Assembly: GCF_026340675.1 (NCBI RefSeq)
Contig: NZ_JAPEOX010000002.1
Coordinates: forward strand, 2,108,001 to 2,172,000
Origin: Streptomyces sp. NBC_01264
Lineage (GTDB): Bacteria; Actinomycetota; Actinomycetes; Streptomycetales; Streptomycetaceae
Direction of reading: 5' to 3'
Length of the DNA stretch: 64,000 bases
How positions within the stretch are numbered: position 1 is the first letter of the stretch; each line of letters opens with the position of its first letter. Positions 44,367 through 52,683 of this stretch are shown here, one piece after another. The translations under genes and the position numbers were made by a program. The notes under the pieces were generated by a model. It made no database searches, had not been told where the DNA came from, and worked only from the letters and a program-made list of their open reading frames with translations.

Positions 44367-44600
44367 ATGCCCGCTTGGCCTCGAATTATCTGTCCCGTCT
44401 GCCGCCGATCCGTCGCGGTCAGCCCGGACACCCGCCGGATCGCCGACCACAAGCACCCGCGCCCCCGCGAGCGAGCGCTGGACCTGATCTTGTGCCACGG
44501 CTCGGAGAGGGAGGTGGAACTGGGCGGCGTGTTGTTCCTGCCCTTCGAACGGGATGAGACGCCCGCGGCCGCGGCCGGCGAGGTGCTTGAGCTCTTCTGA
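44367..44600 (+). CDS. Small zinc-knuckle protein
   Basis: A 77-residue protein starting at ATG 44367, with GAAGGGGAC upstream. It has CPVCRRSVAVSPDTRRIADH followed by KHP, a C-x2-C...H-x-H metal-binding knuckle of the type seen in small proteins of phages and integrative elements. The C-terminal half is beta-rich (EREVELGGVLFLPFERDET). Function unknown. Confidence 0.6.
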   Translation: MPAWPRIICPVCRRSVAVSPDTRRIADHKHPRPRERALDLILCHGSEREVELGGVLFLPFERDETPAAAAGEVLELF

Positions 44601-44803
44601 CGGCAGGGACAGTCCGACCGTCGGGCATGGGCGGGGTCGAATCCCGCTACAATCAGGGGGAACGCGCACCGTGGGTCGTGCCCGAGCCCTAGCGTTGCTA
44701 CGTGGATCAGGTTCTCTGAAGCCAGCACATCCCAGCACTACGAAGCCGATTCGGCAGGTGAGACGTAGGCGGCGGGACACTTCCATCTCCTGTGGAGTTG
44801 TCC

Positions 44804-44965
44804 ATGCCCATGTGGCTGCTTGCTGTTGTCGTCCTCGTTCCCCTCGCCCTCATTGCCCTCTGCGTCTTCGTCGCGGTGCTGCACCCGGACTCGAAGCGGG
44901 CAGGGCGAGCCGTTGAGGTGCTGCGCGAGCTGCTGCGCTTCCTCAAGCCGTTCTCGCGTATCTAA
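44804..44965 (+). CDS. 53-residue single-span membrane peptide
   Basis: ATG 44804 with GGAG upstream (ATG 44810 also possible). One long membrane helix (WLLAVVVLVPLALIALCVFV) is followed by an amphipathic basic helix (RAGRAVEVLRELLRFLKPFS). It is too short for most gene callers. The amphipathic tail is toxin- or holin-like in appearance only. Confidence 0.5.
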   Translation: MPMWLLAVVVLVPLALIALCVFVAVLHPDSKRAGRAVEVLRELLRFLKPFSRI

Positions 44966-45034
44966 GGGCCGTTACCCGCACCGGCCTGTTCGCGCGATTC
45001 GAGGTGACGTTCGCGAGCGGGCCGGAGCAGGTAG

Positions 45035-47458
45035 TCAGGTCGCTGTTCCGAGGATGTGCTGAGGAACGTGGTCGCAGGCGTCCACCTTGGCCTTGCGGGC
45101 GTCGCGAACGCGGTTCTTGACGGTGCCGATCGAGACCTTGAAGTCCGCGGCAATCTCCTCGTACGCCTCCCCGTCAAGCGCACGCTTGACGATCGCGGCG
45201 TCCTGCTGCGGAGTGGTGGACGGCTTCCGGCCGCCGGTGCCGGGGGCGGGGCCCTTGCGCTTCGTCGGCTCTGGCTGATTCGTCGGCGCCTCCGCCGGCG
45301 GCACCGGCTCGGAGATTTCCGGGGACTCGGGTGCCGCGGCCCGGAGTTCGGCGGCGTGCTCCCGGAGGCAGTGCACACACACCGCGTGTCGCGTGTTGAG
45401 CTCGAGACCATCCTGGTGGCACCGTTCGCAGGTTCCAGGGGCCCACAAGCCGGGCGCTTGCGTGGTCGCCCAGTCATCGAGCACACCGGCCACCATCAGC
45501 AGCTTGTCCGGCGAAGTGTTGGCGAGGGTGGGCATGCCGTCGCGGGGAGCCCACACCGACCCGGTGTCAGTTTCGGAGCTCAGAGTCTGCTGATTTCGCG
45601 AAGGGAGCGCCGAAGGGGGCGCACCCCTGCGACCCGCGCTCTTCGCTCCCTTCGCCTCCTTCGCTCCCTTCGTGGGGTTCTTGTCGACCCAACAGTCAGC
45701 CGGGCGGCGGGTGTCGGGCTGCGGCTCGGTGAGATGCCAGACCCAACCGCCTTCAAAGGCGCCCTGCGCCTTGCCTGACTTGATCCCGGCCTTCCGCTTG
45801 GCGCGCTTGAGCTGGTCGTTCGACACTCCGAGCGCCTTGGCGATCGACGGGATCTCGCTCGCCGGGATCTCGCGGAACTCCCCGGCCCCGTGCTCCAGGA
45901 AGTACTCGCCCAGAACGCCGGCCAAGTCGGTGGCCTCCTCGCGCTGCTCCGCGTTCTGGCGCGGGGCTGTCAGCGCGTCGTCGGCTGATACCTCCGACTC
46001 GCCGTCGATGACGATCAGGCCCACGCTCACCGGTAGGCCGTCCTCGGCGAGCACCGCGGCCGAGTCGAAGTGGTAGGCGAGATCGGGCATCTTCTCCGGC
46101 GCGTAGCTGTTCTTTTTCTGGCTGACGACGTAGGCGTTCTCCTCCACCTCGGCGAAGACGAACCCGACGCGGGCGCAGTCGCTGTACGAGTGGGCGCCGG
46201 ACATGCGGGCGGTCGAGTCCTCGCCGTGCTTGCGGTTGAGGTGCATGACGCTGATCAGCGTGGCTGCGGTGGATTCGCAGACGGGTTGGAAGGCGTCGAA
46301 GACGCGGCGGATCGACTGGGGGTCGTTGTGCTTGACGTCGGCGCCGAGGCAGGACATGACGGGGTCGAGCAGGATGAACGCGATGTCGTTCGCGCGGATG
46401 AATGCCTCTAGCGACGCGGCGTCGTAGGGGAACTGGGGCACCATGTCGTCGCGCTCCGGCGTGCGTGCGGCGATCTTGAAGACGCGTTCGAGGTCGGCGC
46501 GGGCGGCTTCAAGGCGGGGCTTGACGATGTGTTCGTAGGAGTCCTCCGCGCAGAAGACGGCGACGTTGCGCGGCTCGCCGTAGTAGATGCCGGGAAGTGT
46601 GCCGAGCGTCAGCGGCGCGGCGATCTGCTGCTGGATGAGGGTGGACTTCCCGAGGCCGCCCGGACCGGCGACGTACCCGGCCTCGCCGGTGGGGATGATC
46701 TTGTGGGTGGACGTCTCCCATAGCCAGTCTTTGCGCAGGGTGCGCAGGCTGCTGAACGGGACGCCGTAGATCTCGCGGAGGACGGACTGCTCTCCCTTCG
46801 CGGACACCCCGCGCGAAGGGAGCGAAGAGCGCGAAGGGAGCGAAGAGCGCGGGTCACTAGGCTCCGCTCCCTTCGGTGCTCCCTTCGGGAAACTGACGTC
46901 CTCGCCGTCCGAATCTGACATGCCGCCGCAACCTTGTAGGGCGGTCAGTACTTCATCGGGGAGTCCGGCGAGGTGTTCGTGGACGTCGTCCGCCCCGTCG
47001 GCGGCCCGCAGGAGGTCCGCGGTTAGTTCGGACAGCTTGGTGACGTCGCCGTAGGCGAGGTGGGCTAGGACGCGGGCCTTCGTAAGTTTCTGCTTGGCGC
47101 CGGCCGGGAGTCCGGTGTCGGTGGAGTGGACCACTAGGGTGGGCGTCCCGCCCCAGTCGGTCTTGGCGGAGTGCTCGGAGGTGGCGCCGGGCCGCTGCCA
47201 GTACCGGACTCCGGAGCGGGTCTTCTTCACCATCTTCCAGCCGAGGCAGTCGCCCAGCAGATACTCCCAGTCCAACAGTCCGTCCAGGACACCGAGGGGC
47301 GAGTTCGCCGAGGCCGCGCGCATCGCCGTCTCCGCCGCCGCCCAGCCTTCGGGCAGTGGCGTGGGCGCCGGGACCGTGGCGCTCTTCCTCTGGGCCTCCT
47401 CGACAAGATCCGGGGCTAGTTCGAGGGCGCGCTGGGTGAGGTGTGCGAGCGAGTACAT
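45035..47458 (-). CDS. RecA/DnaB-type replication ATPase of the element
   Basis: An 807-residue protein starting at ATG 47458 (TGATG overlap with the prim-pol gene). After a ~270-residue N-terminal region comes a RepA/DnaB-like AAA_25 domain: Walker A GPGGLGKSTLI, then EPRNVAVFCAEDSYEHIVKP, Walker B FILLDPVMSCLGA, and a sensor VMHLNRKHGEDS. The C-terminus holds a Cys4 knuckle (CERCHQDGLELN, CVHCL) and a terminal HTH (EEIAADFKVSIGTVKNRVRD). It probably acts as replicative helicase for the element with the upstream primase. A 25-bp inverted repeat brackets the ATPase domain. Confidence 0.8.
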   Translation of the reverse strand: MYSLAHLTQRALELAPDLVEEAQRKSATVPAPTPLPEGWAAAETAMRAASANSPLGVLDGLLDWEYLLGDCLGWKMVKKTRSGVRYWQRPGATSEHSAKTDWGGTPTLVVHSTDTGLPAGAKQKLTKARVLAHLAYGDVTKLSELTADLLRAADGADDVHEHLAGLPDEVLTALQGCGGMSDSDGEDVSFPKGAPKGAEPSDPRSSLPSRSSLPSRGVSAKGEQSVLREIYGVPFSSLRTLRKDWLWETSTHKIIPTGEAGYVAGPGGLGKSTLIQQQIAAPLTLGTLPGIYYGEPRNVAVFCAEDSYEHIVKPRLEAARADLERVFKIAARTPERDDMVPQFPYDAASLEAFIRANDIAFILLDPVMSCLGADVKHNDPQSIRRVFDAFQPVCESTAATLISVMHLNRKHGEDSTARMSGAHSYSDCARVGFVFAEVEENAYVVSQKKNSYAPEKMPDLAYHFDSAAVLAEDGLPVSVGLIVIDGESEVSADDALTAPRQNAEQREEATDLAGVLGEYFLEHGAGEFREIPASEIPSIAKALGVSNDQLKRAKRKAGIKSGKAQGAFEGGWVWHLTEPQPDTRRPADCWVDKNPTKGAKEAKGAKSAGRRGAPPSALPSRNQQTLSSETDTGSVWAPRDGMPTLANTSPDKLLMVAGVLDDWATTQAPGLWAPGTCERCHQDGLELNTRHAVCVHCLREHAAELRAAAPESPEISEPVPPAEAPTNQPEPTKRKGPAPGTGGRKPSTTPQQDAAIVKRALDGEAYEEIAADFKVSIGTVKNRVRDARKAKVDACDHVPQHILGTAT
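45631..46855. repeat. 25-bp perfect inverted repeat within the ATPase gene
   Basis: The 25 bases at 45631-45655 are exactly reverse-complementary to 46831-46855. Their centres are 1.2 kb apart, bracketing the ATPase domain. Both copies are part of local low-complexity repeats encoding Ser-Leu-Pro-Ser-Arg (right copy) and Ala-Lys-Gly-Ala-Lys (left copy) tracts. Confidence 0.9.
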
Positions 47459-48147
47459 CACGACAGCTCTCCCAGGACGTGGCACAGCCGCGGGATCGCG
47501 GTCTTGCGGTTGAGCGTGCCGGGGACCCGGAGCATCCGGGCGAGGTCGCCGACTTCGCTGCCGTAGTGCCAGCCGAGCGATTCCGCGGCGCGGTGCAGGA
47601 TCTGCTGCCATGACTCGGACAGGGCCGCGAACTCCGCGAAGACTTCGGGCTGGTCGGCAATGACGAGTCGCCCGTCGAGGCGCCAGTACGGGTACAGGCC
47701 CCCGCCGGAATGGACCCAGACCGTGGGGTCCGGGAGGCCGGCCTGCGCGACGACCTTGCGGGCTGAGTCCTCATCCGGCGGGAGGGGGAGCCCGGACGCG
47801 GTGGCCTTGTGACCTTCGGTGCCGAAGTCGAGATCCGCCCACAGCGCGACGGCCTCGGCGCTCTGGTCCTCGCCGCCCCGCTGTTCGTGGGGCAGGTGGC
47901 TGCGCACGGTCAGTACGCGGTGGTAGATGCTGTGCTGGCCCATGCGGTTGAGCTGGTCGACAAAGGCGGCGGCGGCTTCCACCTCCGTGAACTCCCGGCC
48001 GCCCTTGTGGTCGGGGAACCCGCAGATCTGGATTCCCCCCTTGGTTCCGGCGTAGTACCAGGTGAGCCACTCGCGGACGGCGGCCGGGTCGTATTCAGCC
48101 GCACTGAGCGCTTGCTTAGGGATGTCGGTTTTGGGGTACGATGTCAT
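47458..48147 (-). CDS. Archaeo-eukaryotic primase/prim-pol domain protein
   Basis: A 229-residue protein. The AEP catalytic signature appears as WADLDFG (the D-x-D-like metal site) and VHSGGGLYPYWRL (the S-G-G-G-x-H/Y motif), preceded by a DQLNRMGQHSIYHRVLTVRS segment typical of RepB-like plasmid primases. It is probably the initiator primase of the element and is translationally coupled to the ATPase gene. The two together form a prim-pol replication module like those of many AICEs. Confidence 0.75.
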   Translation of the reverse strand: MTSYPKTDIPKQALSAAEYDPAAVREWLTWYYAGTKGGIQICGFPDHKGGREFTEVEAAAAFVDQLNRMGQHSIYHRVLTVRSHLPHEQRGGEDQSAEAVALWADLDFGTEGHKATASGLPLPPDEDSARKVVAQAGLPDPTVWVHSGGGLYPYWRLDGRLVIADQPEVFAEFAALSESWQQILHRAAESLGWHYGSEVGDLARMLRVPGTLNRKTAIPRLCHVLGELS

Positions 48148-48217
48148 GAGTGACTGGGCTCCTACTCGGTCATCGCGGATTCCTTGGTTGGTTGCCGCGG
48201 TTGGTGTTGTGACTGGC

Positions 48218-48244
48218 GAGGCCCTGGACCTAGTCCGGGGCCTC
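48218..48244 (-). terminator. Terminator between 48247 gene and prim-pol gene
   Basis: GAGGCCCtGGAC-cta-GTCCgGGGCCTC, a 12-bp stem with one mismatch, directly beyond the minus-strand stop at 48247. The prim-pol gene probably has its own promoter or is reached by read-through. Confidence 0.65.
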
Positions 48245-48246
48245 AG

Positions 48247-48693
48247 TCATGTCCGGGCGCGAATGCGGGCCGGGACCCGGTGCGGCAGGGCCTGCCACTG
48301 GGCTCCATGGCGCGCCATCCGCTCGAAGCGGCCCACCGTCCACTCTCCGCGGCGCAGGCCGCCGAGCTGGCGCAGCAGGTGGACGTGGTGGGCCCGGCGT
48401 AGGCCGTCCTCGACCGCGTGTCCGGCTTCGTCCAGGTGGCGCACCCGAAGGTCTAGGCGGGGTCGCTTCTCGCTCGGGGCGAATCCGATGATCTGCAAGG
48501 CCGTCACGGGCCCCACAAAGGCCGCGGGGAGCATGAGCGGCACACCGGGAACGCCGGGCGCCGGGATGGTTCCAGGGCGGCGCGTGAGGGCGGCCACGGC
48601 CTGAGCGGGGGTCATGTCCGCGGGCAGCCCGTAGGGGTTCACCGGCTCGGCGGCTACCGCGGCGGCATCAGCAGAGACAGTGTCAGTCGACAC
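48247..48693 (-). CDS. Hypothetical protein
   Basis: A 148-residue protein starting at GTG 48693, with AAGGAG six nt upstream. After a Pro/Ala-rich N-terminus (NPYGLPADMTPAQAVAALTR) comes a beta domain (LQIIGFAPSEKRPRLDLRVR) and a basic helical tail. No family is recognised. It sits between the XRE gene and the replication genes. Confidence 0.5.
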   Translation of the reverse strand: MSTDTVSADAAAVAAEPVNPYGLPADMTPAQAVAALTRRPGTIPAPGVPGVPLMLPAAFVGPVTALQIIGFAPSEKRPRLDLRVRHLDEAGHAVEDGLRRAHHVHLLRQLGGLRRGEWTVGRFERMARHGAQWQALPHRVPARIRART

Positions 48694-48761
48694 GCATTGC
48701 TCCTTCTCCACCTCCGTCCGGGTTTGCAGCCGGCCGGAAGCGTTTCGTTTCCGGGGGTTGG

Positions 48762-49076
48762 TCAGGCAGGGGTGGGCTCGGAGGCGTCGCGCCGGGTCCA
48801 CCCCTGCGGTGGTGCGCTGTCGGTGTCGGTGTCGCACTCCAGGTCGCGCAGGGCCCGGAGGACGGGGTCGGTGGGGTCCGGCTCGTACAGGCCGCTGACC
48901 GGGAGGCCGACAGCCTCAGCGATCAACTTGACGATGGCCGCGGGCGGGACGGACTTGCCGACCTCGTAGTTCCAGACCGCCGACGATGTCCGGCCGACGA
49001 GCGAGCCCAGCTGGGGCATGCCGAGTCCGGCCTGGAGGCGCGCGGCGGTCAGGCGGGCGGGGCTGAATGTGGGCAT
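48762..49076 (-). CDS. XRE-family HTH protein
   Basis: A 104-residue protein starting at ATG 49076. It has a complete HTH (LTAARLQAGLGMPQLGSLVG then RTSSAVWNYEVGKSVPPAAI). The short acidic C-terminus has no sensor domain. It is a candidate repressor of the replication and excision genes, being placed between them. Confidence 0.75.
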   Translation of the reverse strand: MPTFSPARLTAARLQAGLGMPQLGSLVGRTSSAVWNYEVGKSVPPAAIVKLIAEAVGLPVSGLYEPDPTDPVLRALRDLECDTDTDSAPPQGWTRRDASEPTPA

Positions 49077-49262
49077 GGCGGATCTCCCGAGTTGGCCGTG
49101 GTGACGAACTGGGATCAACAAACCATGCGCGATTTTTAGTGCGTAAATGTTAGATAGCGGGTTTAACCGAATGGCCTAAGTCCCGCGCCAGCAGCCGCAC
49201 CTCGTGCGGCCGTATGGGCAGTGGCCGGGTAACCCGCGGCGCCTGGTGAGCCAGCGGCCCCG

Positions 49263-49475
49263 TCAGGCTGCGGTCTTCCGCTCAGCCCACCACGATTCGA
49301 CATCGGCCCAGTCGTACCGCAGGTACTTACCGATACGCACGCCGGGCGGCCCCACCCCCGAGTGCCGCCACTTGTAGAGCGTCTCGACGTCAACTTGTAG
49401 CTATTCTGCGACCTGTTGGGTCGTGGCCTTGGGCCGCGGCCCCTGTGTTCCCGTCGGCCCCTTTGCCGCCGCCAT
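49263..49475 (-). pseudogene. xis: Excisionase (MerR/Xis-type HTH) interrupted by an amber codon
   Basis: The full 71-codon frame starts at ATG 49475 and reads PKATTQQVAE, then TAG at codon 25 (49401-49403), then LQVDVETLYKWRHSGVGPPG, VRIGKYLRYDWADVESWWAE and RKTAA before TGA. The residues around the stop are exactly those of the HTH_17 excisionase family, where Tyr/Trp-Leu follows VAE, so a single TAC to TAG change is likely. No good internal start lies between the TAG and the recognition helix. The product should therefore be inactive unless the amber is suppressed. Confidence 0.8.
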
Positions 49476-49646
49476 GATCGCCTCCCGGTCGCCCTCGCGT
49501 GCCTCCTGGCACCACATGCCGCTGACCGTAGGTATGGCAATTTTCCACATCAAGCGATCTATTTTTCATTCGCTCATATAGCGGCGTACTCCCGCCAACT
49601 CACCGCCATACCATCCGATTCCACCTCATACCGTAGGAGTGCATCC

Positions 49647-50924
49647 ATGCCGTACGACCGCTGGCACCTGTCCCGCCCGCCCGCCGAGGCGGAGGTGTGC
49701 AAGGAGCACGGCAAGGTCCCTTCGAAGGACCACAACGTCGGGATGCGGTGGCAGGCCCGCTGGCGGGACCCGGACGGCGTCCAGGAGACAGAGCTGTTCA
49801 AGACCGAGACCGCGGCCAAAAAGCATGAGAACGCCATGCGTGCCGCGGTGGACGACGGCTCGTACATCAACCCCGAGGGCGGGGAGGTCCGCGTCGCGGA
49901 GTGGGTGAAGATCTGGCTGGCCGGCCTAGTCTTCGACAACCCGCGGACCATCGAGCGCTACGAGCAGCGGATGCGGTTGCACGTGATCCCGACCCCGATG
50001 GGGAAGATGCGCATCAAGGATGTGTCGGCGACGGCGCTACGGGACTGGCTCACTGGCCGCCGCGAGCTGCTGGAGGACGCGACCCTGCGGCTGGTCTTCG
50101 CGAACCTGCAATCCGCGCTTGACCTCGCGGTCGATGACGAGTTGATCCGCAAGAACCCCTGCCTGAACCGGTCGGTGCAGGCGGTGAGGCCGAAGCGGAA
50201 CAGCACGGCCGCCAAGGAACTTGCGCTGACGTGGATGGACATGGAGAAGATCCGTACCGAACTGCCCGACCGTTACAAGGCGATCGTGGACGTGGGCCGT
50301 GGGCTCGGCATGCGCCAGGGCGAGATCTTCGGGTTCGGGCCTGATGACATCGACTGGGACCACGAGGACGGCCCCATGGTCCACATTCAGCGGCAGGTGG
50401 CGCACGAGAAGGGTTCGAAGCTCGTGTTCGACAATCCGAAGGGCGGGACCGAGGACGATCCCCGGGACCGGTGGGTGGAGCTGAGTCCGGCCGTGGCAGA
50501 CGCGCTGTTGGAGCACATGGAGAAGTGGCCCCCGATCACGGTGACGCTGCCGTGGCGGAAGGGCGACGGCGAGCCGGTCACCGCGCGGATCTTCTTCTAC
50601 GGCCGCGAGAAGAAGCCGATCCAAGCGAACTGGTTCAACTCATACGTGTGGAAGCCCGCCCTGGCCGCGGTCGGCCTGATCAAGGCCCTGGACCCCGAGG
50701 AGCCGGGCCGGCGGTGGGAAAAGTCGCGGGACAAGATGCTGCACGCGCTCCGGCACCTGTACGCGTCGATGATGCTGGCGGGCGGAGTCGACATCTTCAC
50801 CCTCGCTGACCGCCTCGGGCACAACGACCCCGCGTTCACGCTCAGGACGTACGTGCACCGTGTCGCGGGTGCCGGGGCGAAGGTTCGACGCGCCGTGCAG
50901 GGTATGTACGGGCGTGCCGCATGA
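49647..50924 (+). CDS. int: Tyrosine integrase of the element
   Basis: A 425-residue phage-type integrase starting at ATG 49647, with GGAG seven nt upstream. N-terminal DNA-binding residues (WQARWRDPDGVQETELF) are followed by a core-binding SAM-like domain and a catalytic domain with R223 (LGMRQGEI), H366-x-x-R369 (HALRHLYAS), a second His (LGHNDP) and the nucleophile Y402 (LRTYVHR). All key residues are present, so it should be active. It is divergent from the broken excisionase gene and sits at the right end of the element, as expected for an integrase next to the attachment site. Confidence 0.92.
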   Translation: MPYDRWHLSRPPAEAEVCKEHGKVPSKDHNVGMRWQARWRDPDGVQETELFKTETAAKKHENAMRAAVDDGSYINPEGGEVRVAEWVKIWLAGLVFDNPRTIERYEQRMRLHVIPTPMGKMRIKDVSATALRDWLTGRRELLEDATLRLVFANLQSALDLAVDDELIRKNPCLNRSVQAVRPKRNSTAAKELALTWMDMEKIRTELPDRYKAIVDVGRGLGMRQGEIFGFGPDDIDWDHEDGPMVHIQRQVAHEKGSKLVFDNPKGGTEDDPRDRWVELSPAVADALLEHMEKWPPITVTLPWRKGDGEPVTARIFFYGREKKPIQANWFNSYVWKPALAAVGLIKALDPEEPGRRWEKSRDKMLHALRHLYASMMLAGGVDIFTLADRLGHNDPAFTLRTYVHRVAGAGAKVRRAVQGMYGRAA

Positions 50925-51094
50925 CCACGATCTCCGCGGATCTTTCGGTGACGGAGGGTAGTGCGGGGCTGCTGGGGCTCCGGGTTCGGAGGTATTCGAA
51001 CACTGTGGAGCGCATTCCGGGAGCTCCCCGGCTTGTGCAGTATTCGTGCAAGATGATCTTGCCGGGGGTGCGCCGTAGCAGGTCAGAGCGTTAG
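50921..51094 (+). CDS. 57-residue ORF coupled to the integrase
   Basis: Starts at an ATG that overlaps the integrase stop (ATGA). The peptide is basic (LRVRRYSNTVERIPGAPRLV). No family is recognised. It may be a chance frame across the attachment region, but the overlap gives it some support. Confidence 0.3.
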   Translation: MTTISADLSVTEGSAGLLGLRVRRYSNTVERIPGAPRLVQYSCKMILPGVRRSRSER

Positions 51095-51138
51095 TCGAGA
51101 AGTACAGGGACATCTGACCGCCCGAGGAAGAACAGCCC

Positions 51139-51183
51139 TCACGCCCCTTCCGACCCGATGACCACGGGCCGGGAGGGGCGTGA
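51139..51183 (+). terminator. Terminator downstream of int
   Basis: TCACGCCCCT (51139-51148) pairs perfectly with AGGGGCGTGA (51174-51183), with an inner CCCG/CGGG stem. It separates the integrase from the helicase-DarT operon. Confidence 0.65.
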
Positions 51184-51297
51184 CGCGTCCCTCCCCCGGT
51201 GACCGGGATCCTGGCGTAAAACCATCTCGATCATCCGGGCAGAACAGGCATCCTTCACAGAGGCGCTGACGGTGCCTCGGGGACGAAGGGGTGGGGG

Positions 51298-52683
51298 ATG
51301 GGACTTCCGGAGCCGGTGGGGCGGCAGTCGGACGTGGCGTACTTGCCGACGAGCGGCCATCAAGTGGTGCTCGGTACGGCGGGAACCGGCAAGACCGTGA
51401 TGGCGATGCTACGGGCGCGCTTCCTGTCGGAATCAGGAGCGACGGCATCCGGCAAGACGCTGCTCGTGACCTACAACAACGCACTCGTCGCCTACCTCAA
51501 ACACCTCTCGGGCGAAACCGACCGGCTCGACATCCGCACCTACGCGCTGTTCGCCCGCGGCTTCCTGAACCACCACGGTGCGATGAAGGGGCAGGCGATC
51601 ATCTCGAGCGGCAAGCGCCGCGAGCTGATCCGGTCCGCGCTCGAGGCCGTGGCCTCGACGTACAAACCGAGCAAGTTCTTCGAGAGGGATCCCGGGTGGT
51701 TCGAGGACGAGATCGTCTGGATCTCCGGGATGGGCCTGCGCACCTGGGAGGCCTACGAGTCCATCGACCGCCTGGGGCGCCGGACCCCTCTCAACGCGTC
51801 CCTGCGCGAGGCCGTCTGGAAGATCGCCGAGGAGTACCGGCTGCGGCGCGCCGCGGCCGGCCACTCGTACGACTGGGATGACCTGGCCACCTCCGTCCGG
51901 GACCATCAGGCCGCGGACGACGGCCCGCGCATGTACCGGCACGTGATCATCGACGAAGGTCAGGACCTGTCACCGGAGGAGATCCGCTCGCTCGCGGAGG
52001 TCGTCGACCCCGCCGGCTCGGTGACCTTCTTCGGCGACTACGCCCAGCAGATCTACGGGCAGGGCATGTCGTGGCGGGCCTGCGGCCTGAAGGTGACCAA
52101 GATCGAGATGTTCAAGGACAACTACCGCAACTCGACCGCGATCGCCGAGTTCGCCATCGCCCTGAGCGAGATGCCCTTCTTCGGCAGGACCGACGAGCTC
52201 GTACCTCCCGTCGCCCCCCGCGCCAGGGGCTCGTTGCCCACGCTGGTCGCGTGCACCGACCGTGCGCAGGAAGTGTCGGTGGTCCAGTCGATCGCCCGGC
52301 AGTGGGGGCAGGTGGGGACGGTGGCCGTGATCGGCCGCACCTGGGCCGATGCGGAGGAGGCCTGCGCGGGGCTGAAGGCCCAACGGATAGAGAAGAGCGC
52401 GAGGTTCGCCTGGAGTGACGCGCCGGGGGTGTACTACACCACCTACCACTCCGCCAAGGGCCTCGAGTTCGACACGGTGGTCATGCCCTTCTGCTCCGAG
52501 GACACCGTGCCCCACCCGGAGGTGGTCAAGTCCCTGGGCGCGGACGACGCGGACGAGCGGGAGTCGAAGCTCCTGTACGTCGGCATCACCCGCGCCAAGT
52601 CGGACCTGGTCATCACCTACAGCGGCGCGAAGACCCACCTCCTGCCCGAAGGCACCGGCCTGTACGCGGAGATGCAGCCGTGA
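51298..52683 (+). CDS. SF1 (UvrD-like) helicase of the DarT operon
   Basis: A 461-residue compact superfamily 1 helicase. Walker A GTAGTGKT is at residues 26-33. Walker B is HVIIDEGQDLSPEE, motif III is FFGDYAQQIYG, motif V is TYHSAKGLEFDTVVMPF and motif VI is LLYVGITRAKSDL. It is shorter than UvrD (~720 residues) and lacks large 1B/2B insertions. It is the first gene of a three-gene operon; its stop overlaps the start of the DarT-like gene (GTGA). It may sense or process foreign or damaged DNA and present single strands to the ADP-ribosyltransferase. Confidence 0.8.
   Translation: MGLPEPVGRQSDVAYLPTSGHQVVLGTAGTGKTVMAMLRARFLSESGATASGKTLLVTYNNALVAYLKHLSGETDRLDIRTYALFARGFLNHHGAMKGQAIISSGKRRELIRSALEAVASTYKPSKFFERDPGWFEDEIVWISGMGLRTWEAYESIDRLGRRTPLNASLREAVWKIAEEYRLRRAAAGHSYDWDDLATSVRDHQAADDGPRMYRHVIIDEGQDLSPEEIRSLAEVVDPAGSVTFFGDYAQQIYGQGMSWRACGLKVTKIEMFKDNYRNSTAIAEFAIALSEMPFFGRTDELVPPVAPRARGSLPTLVACTDRAQEVSVVQSIARQWGQVGTVAVIGRTWADAEEACAGLKAQRIEKSARFAWSDAPGVYYTTYHSAKGLEFDTVVMPFCSEDTVPHPEVVKSLGADDADERESKLLYVGITRAKSDLVITYSGAKTHLLPEGTGLYAEMQP

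Noticed and set aside
45601..46860. CRISPR array suggested by repeated GGGAGCGAAG words
   Set aside because: The repeats are short, unevenly spaced and in frame in the ATPase gene; there are no spacers and no cas genes.
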